Shown here one piece after another: positions 1 to 5,477 of a stretch of DNA of 8,535 bases. Numbering within the stretch: position 1 is the stretch's first letter; every line of letters begins with the position of its first letter. The notes under the pieces were generated by a model. It was not told the origin of the DNA, did not search any database, and saw only the letters and a program-made list of their open reading frames with translations. The DNA comes from Bacillota bacterium (GTDB lineage Bacteria; Bacillota; Clostridia; Christensenellales; CAG-138), in the NCBI GenBank assembly GCA_023451115.1, contig JAEXFV010000128.1:1-8535 (forward strand), in the 5' to 3' direction. The translations under genes and the position numbers were made by a program.

Positions 1-1
1 G

Positions 2-877
2 TGGGCGTTCTATGAATACCCGGACGTAACCTTTGAGCAGCTGATCACCCCCTTCTCCTTCCCGGAGCTGCGGCAAAAAGCCAAATTTGCGGCCATCCCC
101 AGCACCTCTGGCACGGCTACGGAAGTCACCGCATTCTCCGTGATCACGGACTATGCCAAAGGCATTAAATATCCCCTGGCGGACTTTAACATTACGCCAG
201 ATGTAGCCATTGTAGACCCGGCTCTGGCAGAAACCATGCCCCCCAAGCTGGTGGCGCATACCGGTATGGACGCCCTGACCCATGCGATTGAAGCGTATGT
301 GTCCACGCTGAACTCCCCCTTCACCGATCCGCTGGCGCTCAAAGCCATTCAGATGGTGTTCGAGCATCTGCCTGCATCCTTTGAGGGGGATATGGCAGCC
401 CGTGAGCAGATGCATTATGGCCAGTGCCTGGCCGGCATGGCTTTCTCCAACGCCTTGCTGGGCATCGTACATTCCATGGCCCACAAAACCGGCGCGGCGT
501 TCTCCACGGGGCACATTCCCCATGGCTGTGCCAACGCCATGTATCTGCCCTATGTCATCCGCTACAATGCCAAGGATGCAACCGCCCATAAACGGTATGC
601 GGACATTGCCCGGTATGCAGGCTTGCAGGGCGACAGTGATGAAGCGTTGGTAGAGGCCTTGATTGAAAAGATCAACAGCTACAACGTCAAGCTGAATATC
701 CCCGCAACCCTGAAAGATTTCGGCATTAACGAAGCGGAGTTTAAGGAAAAGATTAAGAAGATTGCAGAGCTTGCCGTGGGCGATGCCTGCACAGGCTCTA
801 ACCCCAGAGCCATCAACCCGGAGCAGATGGAGCAGCTCTTCACCTGCATCTACTATGGCAACAAAGTAGACTTCTAA
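2..877 (+). CDS. Iron-containing alcohol dehydrogenase (N-terminus outside window)
   Basis: The frame is open from the left edge to a TAA stop and gives 291 residues. Family members have about 380 to 390, so roughly the first 95, including the nucleotide-binding GGGS loop, are missing. The enzyme family (group III, Fe-ADH) interconverts alcohols and aldehydes with NAD(P)H in the cytoplasm during fermentation. Family motifs are clear: PSTSGTATEVTAFSVITD near fragment residues 34-50, then GMDALTHAIEAY, then VHSMAHKTGAAF and HIPHG. By comparison with FucO the Fe ligands are D90, H94, H157 and H174, and H161 is the extra conserved histidine; all are present. The sequence, including the C-terminal ACTGSNPR stretch, resembles the alcohol dehydrogenase half of AdhE, but here the chain ends right after that domain. 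Whether an aldehyde dehydrogenase half precedes it cannot be seen. The substrate (ethanol, butanol or a diol) cannot be decided from sequence. It is convergent with the short XRE gene and is followed by two hairpins. Confidence 0.95.
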   Translation, partial: WAFYEYPDVTFEQLITPFSFPELRQKAKFAAIPSTSGTATEVTAFSVITDYAKGIKYPLADFNITPDVAIVDPALAETMPPKLVAHTGMDALTHAIEAYVSTLNSPFTDPLALKAIQMVFEHLPASFEGDMAAREQMHYGQCLAGMAFSNALLGIVHSMAHKTGAAFSTGHIPHGCANAMYLPYVIRYNAKDATAHKRYADIARYAGLQGDSDEALVEALIEKINSYNVKLNIPATLKDFGINEAEFKEKIKKIAELAVGDACTGSNPRAINPEQMEQLFTCIYYGNKVDF

Positions 878-908
878 GGCTCCGCAAAAACGCCTCCCTT
901 CCCCTTAT

Positions 909-951
909 TATACAGAAGCGGCTGCAAGTGATTGCAGCCGCTTCGCGTATA
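909..951 (+). terminator. Strong stem-loop 32 bp after the alcohol dehydrogenase gene
   Basis: A perfect 13-bp stem (GAAGCGGCTGCAA at 915-927 with its complement at 932-944) closes on the tetraloop GTGA. After a small internal loop it is extended by TATAC (909-913) pairing with GTATA (947-951). The position just after the stop suggests 3' end formation or mRNA stabilisation. There is no clear T-run after it on either strand, so it is not a textbook intrinsic terminator. Confidence 0.6.
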
Positions 952-1083
952 AAGGAAACAGGATCATCCCGGAAGATCTAGCCAAAAAGCGCCAATCTCA
1001 CAGAAACATGCTACCAAATTTCTGAAATTTTAAGGGCGTCATGAAGGCACTGCGTCAAAGCGTAAGGCTTTGGCCAACAGGAA

Positions 1084-1115
1084 TCAAAAGGCCCGCTTTT
1101 AAGTGGGCCTTTTGA
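1084..1115. terminator. Bidirectional intrinsic terminator between convergent genes
   Basis: A 15-bp inverted repeat: TCAAAAGGCCCGCTT pairs with AAGTGGGCCTTTTGA, with one G-T pair and a short TTTT-rich loop. The GC core flanked by A4 on one side and T4 on the other is the standard shape of a terminator working in both directions. It suits the ends of the alcohol dehydrogenase transcript (plus) and the short XRE transcript (minus). Confidence 0.75.
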
Positions 1116-1133
1116 CATGAGGGAATCATCTTC

Positions 1134-1142
1134 ATTATAGCA
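1134..1142 (-). promoter_or_regulatory. Possible extended -10 element, minus strand
   Basis: The minus strand reads TGCTATAAT, a perfect TGnTATAAT extended -10 box. No good -35 is seen about 17 bp upstream. A transcript starting near 1127 would enter the 1084-1115 terminator almost at once and, if it read through, the 909-951 hairpin. It may be chance, because the box sits in an AT-rich inverted repeat just after the short XRE gene. Confidence 0.25.
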
Positions 1143-1182
1143 TTTACTATAAAAAGAGCATAAGAATAAAAGGGCGGCTATG

Positions 1183-1461
1183 CTAACTCTCCCAAAAATG
1201 CAATTTGGGCAGCGGCGCATCACAGCCGGAAAGCAGCCATTGCGGAGTTACTCCCAGCACATGGGCAAAGCAGGCAACTTCATAATCCGTTACCGTGCGG
1301 CAGTTTTTTTCGATGCTGCTGATCATTTGTTGATTGATGTTGGCGTCATGAGATTGCATCAGCTGTGCCAGTGTGGCTTGTGACATGCCGCATTTTAACC
1401 GGCATTGCTTTAGACGATGATGTACAACATTCTTGCTTCCCCGATATTGAATCGCATTCAT
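1183..1461 (-). CDS. Short XRE-family transcription regulator
   Basis: A protein of 92 residues that is almost entirely one helix-turn-helix domain of the XRE/Cro-C1 type, from about residue 14 to 77. RLKQCRLKCGMSQATLAQLM covers helices 1 and 2, QQMISSIEKNCRTV the recognition helix and following turn, and YEVACFAHVLGVTPQWLLSG the last helices. It should bind DNA as a dimer; no ligand or enzyme domain follows. The start at 1461 is chosen over an upstream in-frame codon at 1494 because AAGGGGGA lies just upstream of it (about 1469-1475), and the promoter at 1497-1526 would leave too little leader for the longer form. It stands alone, downstream of a dead transporter gene and convergent with the alcohol dehydrogenase. 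Its target is unknown. Control of its own promoter or of the alcohol dehydrogenase is possible, but nothing in the sequence shows it. Confidence 0.88.
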   Translation of the reverse strand: MNAIQYRGSKNVVHHRLKQCRLKCGMSQATLAQLMQSHDANINQQMISSIEKNCRTVTDYEVACFAHVLGVTPQWLLSGCDAPLPKLHFWES

Positions 1462-1496
1462 AGGAAATCCCCCTTTTTTCCAATAACGACTCATAT

Positions 1497-1526
1497 ATTA
1501 TACACAAAGAACATTAAAACGCACAA
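1497..1526 (-). promoter_or_regulatory. Sigma-A-like promoter of the short XRE gene
   Basis: On the minus strand a perfect TATAAT (1502-1497) is preceded, after 18 bp, by TTGTGC (1526-1521), a partial match to TTGACA. It lies 35 to 65 bp upstream of the chosen ATG. Its -35 part overlaps the last codons of the decayed transporter gene. Confidence 0.6.
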
Positions 1527-1942
1527 GAGCTTTTACAGATATTCCAAAAAATTTTTGATTCGCGTGATACCAGGCTGCAAAGCGCCATGCCCCCTACTAC
1601 CAGCACCAGCCCGATGCTTTGCAGCGGCGTAGGAAACGCCGCGCCTAAATGCAATATACTGCCGATGAGGGTAAACACCACTTCCAGGGACTGTGTAGAC
1701 TCTGCCAAAGCCAGCTGGCGGATGTTATTGCGCACAGCGTCCTGGCCTTTAAAGTAAAGCGTGGCGCCCAAAATGCCCAAGCAGATTGTCACACCCAACG
1801 ACTGAAGCAATTGGCTGCCGGAAGGCGGCAACCAGCCAGGATTCTCCAACCGCTGTGGCATAAGCGATCAGCGCATAAAACGCGCCAAAAGACAGGCTTG
1901 CCCACAAAATCCATGAACGCCATAGCACAACGCTTTTTTCAT
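1514..1942 (-). pseudogene. Decayed EmrE/EamA-type drug/metabolite efflux transporter
   Basis: The 5' end looks genuine: ATG at 1942 with GAGGT nine to five bases upstream, starting MKKALCYGV like the first helix of the multidrug-resistance efflux transporter family (EmrE, DMT superfamily). After about ten codons the reading jumps to a second frame near 1913, giving WILWASLSFGAFYALIAYAT and then AVGESWLVAAF. This matches the middle of the family, around the third and fourth membrane helices. Near 1800 it jumps to a third frame, which gives the C-terminal helices (GVTICLGILGATLYFKGQDA, then LALAESTQSLEVVFTLIGSI and SIGLVLVVGGMALCSLVS) and stops at 1514. Order is kept, but only about 430 bp remain of the roughly 950 expected. 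The first frame meets TGA after about 25 codons. A membrane exporter of small molecules was probably once made here under the upstream cupin regulator. Family and decay rest on recalled family patterns. Confidence 0.8.
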
Positions 1943-2042
1943 TATGACCTCATGTACGCAGGGATTATTTTATTCGAAAAAACCTGCTCTCTGGACAGGG
2001 ACATTGCGAGCTGTACCCAAAAAGAGGGCCTGGGGGCGCAAC
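1943..2042 (-). other. Leader region of the decayed transporter
   Basis: About 100 bp between the regulator's terminator and the transporter start. It holds the ribosome binding site GAGGT (1951-1947) and an AT-rich TAAAATAAT on the minus strand that could be a -10, without a convincing -35. A weak CCTG/CAGG hairpin followed by six Ts on the minus strand (about 1979-2003) is seen, too small to call an attenuator. Confidence 0.35.
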
Positions 2043-2075
2043 AAAAAAGCCGGGTAAGCCAAACGATTGCCGGCT
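2042..2075 (-). terminator. Intrinsic terminator overlapping the stop of the cupin regulator
   Basis: On the minus strand AGCCGG (2075-2070) pairs with CCGGCT (2053-2048) around a 16-nt loop, followed directly by a T-run (2048-2043). The TAG stop codon (2076-2074) lies in the 5' arm, so translation ends inside the terminator. It would separate the regulator transcript from the transporter remnant. Confidence 0.65.
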
Positions 2076-2631
2076 AGGATTGGGGATAAAACATGGTAAT
2101 ATAAGCGGCGCTCATGCCAGAGTGGGGGTTGCTGCAACCATGGGACACATCCGCCCGGTAGCGAATGGACTGCCTTGCATTGAGGGAAATCGTTTCGCCG
2201 CCAATCATGACGTCCAGCTTGCCTTCTACTACAAAAAGCACTTCTTCACAGCCGTTGATATGCCGCTCTGAAATACGGCGTGTGCCGGGCGCATAGGTAA
2301 TATACACCGTTTCAAAGTTGCGAACCGGATCAAAAGAAATCATGGGGTACAGATGAATACGCCCCTCATCATCTTCCAGTGTGGGAATATCACCGGCAGA
2401 GGCAATGGAGTACTGGGGATGCAAATCCTGCAAAAGGTAAGTAAGGGGTGTTTTTAACCCATACGAAATCTTTGTTAAAGTATTCAGGGTGGGGGAGGAC
2501 TGGCCGCGCTCAATCTGCCCAAGCATCGGTTTGCTCACACCGGTGATTTGCGCCACTTCGTCCAATGTTAATCCCAAGCCCATGCGAAGGGACTTGAACC
2601 GTTCGCCAATTACGTTTTTGATGACTTCCAT
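2074..2631 (-). CDS. XRE-cupin transcription regulator
   Basis: A protein of 185 residues with the two-domain plan of many small metabolic and stress regulators. Residues 8-67 are an XRE helix-turn-helix (IGERFKSLRMGLGLTLDEVA, then VSKPMLGQIERGQSSPTLNT). Residues about 105-182 are a cupin barrel with RHINGCEEVLFVVEG and, later, SIRYRADVSHGCSNP. The cupin pocket normally senses a small ligand or metal; H and E of the first motif and H of the second are present, but the ligand is unknown. The start at 2631 has GGAGG five bases upstream. A TTG twelve bases further up is in frame but lies within the ribosome binding site. The gene has its own strong promoter and an inverted repeat over it, suggesting autoregulation. 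Its neighbour downstream is a decayed efflux transporter, the usual kind of target for such a regulator, so it may now be without its original job. The reading frame itself is intact. Confidence 0.92.
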   Translation of the reverse strand: MEVIKNVIGERFKSLRMGLGLTLDEVAQITGVSKPMLGQIERGQSSPTLNTLTKISYGLKTPLTYLLQDLHPQYSIASAGDIPTLEDDEGRIHLYPMISFDPVRNFETVYITYAPGTRRISERHINGCEEVLFVVEGKLDVMIGGETISLNARQSIRYRADVSHGCSNPHSGMSAAYITMFYPQS

Positions 2632-2647
2632 AAATGCCTCCAACCCC

Positions 2648-2690
2648 TGGAATACGTTTTGTTATAAGCCATGTACAGTATAACGTTTCC
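2648..2690 (-). promoter_or_regulatory. Candidate operator (inverted repeat) over the cupin-regulator promoter
   Basis: GTTATA (2661-2666) and TATAAC (2679-2684) form an inverted repeat around TGTACA (2672-2677). Further out GGAA (2649-2652) and TTCC (2687-2690) continue the symmetry imperfectly, with an ACGT next to each. It covers the -10 box and the expected start of transcription, a good place for repression by the gene's own product. The binding protein is inferred, not shown. Confidence 0.4.
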
Positions 2691-2704
2691 AGCAAAAATG
2701 TCAA
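2677..2704 (-). promoter_or_regulatory. Sigma-A promoter of the XRE-cupin regulator
   Basis: On the minus strand there is a perfect TTGACA (2704-2699), a 16-bp spacer, and TATACT (2682-2677), one base off consensus. Transcription should start near 2670, giving a leader of about 40 nt with GGAGG before the ATG at 2631. This is the best promoter in the window. Confidence 0.85.
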
Positions 2705-2734
2705 CAATATATTGCCTGGTGCATGCTGGCAAAA

Positions 2735-2750
2735 CAAAAGGTGCCTTTTG
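2735..2750 (-). terminator. Second, small hairpin after gyrA
   Basis: CAAAAGG and CCTTTTG form a tight 7-bp inverted repeat with only two bases between, so the top pair or two must open. On the minus strand it is followed by TTTTG. It may back up the larger hairpin upstream. Confidence 0.4.
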
Positions 2751-2775
2751 CAATCTTAAGGCGAAAGAGGAAAGC

Positions 2776-2808
2776 AGGGCGGAGAAAGCGCAATGCTTTC
2801 GCCGCCCT
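2776..2808 (-). terminator. Terminator hairpin 10 bp after gyrA stop
   Basis: AGGGCGG (minus strand 2808-2802) pairs with CCGCCCT (2782-2776), and GAAAGC with GCTTTC inside it, with one mismatch between the two parts and a 5-nt loop. The following minus-strand sequence is pyrimidine-rich (GCTTTCCTCTTTC) and not a pure T-run. It very probably ends the gyrase transcript. Confidence 0.6.
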
Positions 2809-2817
2809 TAAATTGCA

Positions 2818-5316
2818 TTATTCTTCTTGGGGGAGCTCCGGCTGCGAGGCAGGAGCCTGTTCTTCTTCGCTCTCCGGCACGTCCGCCTCTTCGTCGGCGT
2901 GCTCGGTAATCGCAATGCTCACCACCCGAGTGCCTTCCTCAAAACGCATCAGCTTAACACCCTGGGTGCCCCGGTTCACGGTGGTGGAAATCTGCTCCAC
3001 CGGCATGCGGATGATCATGCCGTCATCCCGGATCAGCAGCACGTCTTCGGTGCCGTCTACCATGTGCAAGCCGCACAGATCCCCGGTTTTTTCCGTGATC
3101 GCCATGGCAATAAAGCCTTTACCGCCCCGCTTTTGGCCTCGATAGGCATCCTCAGGGGTGCGCTTGCCCATGCCGTTCTCCGTTACGGTGAGAAGCTCCG
3201 CCCCTGGGATAACCTTCACCATGTCTACCACAGCGTCCCCTTCTGAAAGGGTGATGGAACGCACGCCGGTAGCGGTGCGGCCCATGGCGCGCACATCCCC
3301 TTCGTGGAAACGGATGCACATGCCTTTGCGGGTGCCCAGCATAAACGCATCGTCACCGCTGCTGTGTTCCACTGCGATCAATTCATCGCCTTCCCGAAGG
3401 GTGAGGGCGATCAGCCCGCCCCGGCGGATATTGTCAAACTCGGTGATAGCGGTTTTTTTGATCACACCCTCCCGCGTGGCCATGACCAGATATTCGCCAT
3501 CCAAATCCTGGGTCACCGGGAACACTGCGGTAATGCGCTCACCGCCCTGCAGCTGCAGCAGGTTGACAATGGCTGTGCCCTTAGCAGCTCTGCCGGCCTC
3601 GGGGATGGCGTAACACTTGAGCTTGAACGCCCGCCCCAGGTTGGTGAAGAACAGGATGTTGGAGTGGGTGGAGGTGATAAACAGATGCTCCACAAAGTCT
3701 TCTTCCCGGGTGCCGGTGCCCATAATACCCCGGCCGCCCCGGTTCTGTGCCCGGTAAGTGTCCGCAGCCAGGCGCTTCACGTAGCCAAGGTGGGTGAGAG
3801 TAACCGCCATCTCTTCTTCCTGGATGATGTCGTCCAGGTCGATGTCGTCCACAATCTGGGTGATCTCGGTACGCCGGGCATCGGAATATTTATCCCGCAC
3901 AGCGCTCACCTCTTCCTTGATAATGGAAAGGAGAAGGCCCTCATCCGCCAGGATGCTCTGCAGGTATGCCACGGTTTTGGTCAGTTCCTCGAACTCGTTT
4001 TGCAGCTTTTCCCGTTCCAGACCGGTCAGGCGCTGTAAGCGCATATCCAGTATGGCCTGGGCCTGCTTTTCGGAAAAGGCGAAGCGCTCGATCAGACGGG
4101 CTTTGGCCTCCTGCCCGTTGGGGGAGGAACGGATCAGGCTTACGATTTCGTCGATATTGTCCAGGGCCTTTAACAGGCCTTCTAAAATATGCAGCCGCTC
4201 CTGCGCGCGCTCCAGATCGTACTGGGTGCGGCGGGTCACCACATCTTTCTGATGCTGGAGGTAGTAATATAACACCTCTTTCAGGTTGAGCACCTTGGGC
4301 TCCCCGTCCACCAGCGCCAGCATAATCACCCCAAAGGTGTCCTGCATGGCGGTGTGTTTGTAGAGTTGGTTTAATACTACGTTTGCGTTCACGTCCCGCT
4401 TGAGCTCGATCACGATGCGCATGCCGTTGCGGTCGCTTTCATCCCGCAGCTCGGAGATGCCGTCGATCTTTTTTTCATGGACCAGTTCTGCGATGCGTTC
4501 CACCAGACGGGCCTTATTGACCTGGTAGGGGATTTCCGTAACGATAATGCGGCTTTTGTTGGGGGCGTGCTGCTCAATTTCCGCTTTTGCACGCACCACA
4601 ATGCGGCCCCGGCCGGTGCGGTAGGCCTGGGCGATGCCGGATTTGCCCATGATGATGCCCCCTGTGGGGAAGTCCGGGCCTGGCAGGTATGCCATCAGCT
4701 CTTCCACCGTGATGTCCGGGTTGTCCACCAACGCGCAGAAGGCATCCACGGTTTCCCGCAGGTTATGAGGGGGGATGTTGGTAGCCATGCCCACTGCAAT
4801 GCCGCCGGAGCCGTTGACCAACAGGTTGGGGTAACGGGAGGGCAGCACGGTGGGCTGCATCAGCGTTTCGTCAAAGTTGGGGTAAAAATCCACCGTGTTT
4901 TTTTCGATGTCCGCCATCATGGCGGTGGCCATCTTGGAAAACCGGGCTTCCGTGTACCGCATGGCGGCTGCGGAGTCCCCGTCCACAGAGCCAAAGTTGC
5001 CGTGGCCTTCCACCAGCGGGTAGCGGGTGTTAAATTCCTGGGCCAGGCGCACCATGGCATCGTAAACGGAGCTGTCCCCGTGGGGATGGTATTTGCCCAG
5101 CACATCGCCTACGATACGGGCGGATTTACGGAAAGGCTTATCCGGCTGCAGGCCCAGCTCGTCCATAGAGTACAGAATGCGCCGGTGTACGGGCTTGAGC
5201 CCGTCACGTACGTCGGGCAGCGCCCGGTTAATGATGACTGCCATGGCATAGGAAATAAAGGATTTTTTCATCTCCGTTTCCAGATCCAGCGGCAGGATGC
5301 GGGAAGTTTCGTTCAT
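2818..5316 (-). CDS. gyrA: DNA gyrase subunit A
   Basis: Full-length, 832 residues. With GyrB it forms the A2B2 gyrase that puts negative supercoils into DNA; this subunit cuts and rejoins the DNA. The breakage-reunion domain starts with SFISYAMAVIINRALPDVRD. The catalytic tyrosine is Y121 in AAMRYTEARF, with R120 beside it. The quinolone region reads HPHGDSSVYDAMVRLAQ; S82 and D86 correspond to E. coli S83 and D87, the susceptible state. The C-terminal DNA-wrapping pinwheel covers about 500-805 and has the GyrA-box QNRGGRG at 524-530, which separates gyrase from topoisomerase IV. A similar QKRGGKG lies at 728-734. The last 30 or so residues are an acidic, Pro/Gln-rich tail, a feature known in some species to tune wrapping. 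The ATG at 5316 has AAGGGGA about six bases upstream. It lies 161 bp after gyrB across a hairpin-rich spacer and is followed by two terminator hairpins. Confidence 0.99.
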   Translation of the reverse strand: MNETSRILPLDLETEMKKSFISYAMAVIINRALPDVRDGLKPVHRRILYSMDELGLQPDKPFRKSARIVGDVLGKYHPHGDSSVYDAMVRLAQEFNTRYPLVEGHGNFGSVDGDSAAAMRYTEARFSKMATAMMADIEKNTVDFYPNFDETLMQPTVLPSRYPNLLVNGSGGIAVGMATNIPPHNLRETVDAFCALVDNPDITVEELMAYLPGPDFPTGGIIMGKSGIAQAYRTGRGRIVVRAKAEIEQHAPNKSRIIVTEIPYQVNKARLVERIAELVHEKKIDGISELRDESDRNGMRIVIELKRDVNANVVLNQLYKHTAMQDTFGVIMLALVDGEPKVLNLKEVLYYYLQHQKDVVTRRTQYDLERAQERLHILEGLLKALDNIDEIVSLIRSSPNGQEAKARLIERFAFSEKQAQAILDMRLQRLTGLEREKLQNEFEELTKTVAYLQSILADEGLLLSIIKEEVSAVRDKYSDARRTEITQIVDDIDLDDIIQEEEMAVTLTHLGYVKRLAADTYRAQNRGGRGIMGTGTREEDFVEHLFITSTHSNILFFTNLGRAFKLKCYAIPEAGRAAKGTAIVNLLQLQGGERITAVFPVTQDLDGEYLVMATREGVIKKTAITEFDNIRRGGLIALTLREGDELIAVEHSSGDDAFMLGTRKGMCIRFHEGDVRAMGRTATGVRSITLSEGDAVVDMVKVIPGAELLTVTENGMGKRTPEDAYRGQKRGGKGFIAMAITEKTGDLCGLHMVDGTEDVLLIRDDGMIIRMPVEQISTTVNRGTQGVKLMRFEEGTRVVSIAITEHADEEADVPESEEEQAPASQPELPQEE

Positions 5317-5358
5317 AGATGTCCCCTTCTGTTACAAATACTATGTGGGAGATAACGC

Positions 5359-5464
5359 TTGGAGCGCTGCTCCAATGCCGCCAGAGGGATACCCCTCTGG
5401 GGTTCCAGTTTCCCCTTCGGAGGAGGGCGGGAAAAGCGCCCCCCTGATAGAGGGCAACGCCCTC
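5359..5464. repeat. Cluster of inverted repeats in the gyrB-gyrA spacer
   Basis: Four possible stem-loops follow each other: TTGGAGC/GCTCCAA (5359-5375), CCAGAGGG/CCCTCTGG with loop ATAC (5381-5400), GGGCG/CGCCC with loop GGAAAAG (5425-5441), and GAGGGC/GCCCTC with loop AAC (5450-5464). They lie in the 161-bp gap between two cotranscribed genes. No reading frame with a start signal is present. It looks like a dispersed intergenic repeat or an mRNA-processing or stability element; copies elsewhere in the genome cannot be checked here. Confidence 0.55.
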
Positions 5465-5477
5465 AAAGCGTATCCCG

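Larger units (their letters stand above)
878..1182. other. Convergent intergenic gap without a convincing gene
   Basis: These 305 bp separate the alcohol dehydrogenase (plus) from the short XRE gene (minus). They hold the 909-951 stem-loop, a 15-nt palindrome AAATTTCTGAAATTT at 1016-1030, the bidirectional terminator at 1084-1115, and a small inverted repeat TTATAG/CTATAA at 1135-1152. The last contains a minus-strand TGCTATAAT that looks like an extended -10 element. Short frames exist on both strands, but none has a ribosome binding site plus a recognisable product. Confidence 0.6.

Noticed and set aside
1041..1115. A 24-codon plus-strand frame starting MKALRQSVRLWP and ending in the bidirectional terminator.
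   Set aside because: No Shine-Dalgarno sequence lies before the ATG, and the last third is formed by the terminator stem itself. It is more likely chance or part of a repeat than a peptide gene.
1649..2077. Plus-strand frame of 142 codons across the transporter remnant.
   Set aside because: It is antisense to the clearly recognisable transporter pieces and the regulator terminator. The Gln/Arg/Lys-rich product has no recognisable fold.
4071..4140. Possible CRISPR, tRNA or rRNA signals in the window generally.
   Set aside because: No regularly spaced repeats, no cloverleaf with a T-loop GGTTCNANNC and no rRNA-like conserved stretches were seen on either strand. The cited piece is ordinary gyrA coding sequence, used only as an example location.
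4477..5355. Long plus-strand open frame (292 codons) opposite gyrA.
   Set aside because: It is the antisense shadow of a conserved gyrA region. It is rich in His, Gly and Val from reversed codons, has no ribosome binding site and no recognisable domain.
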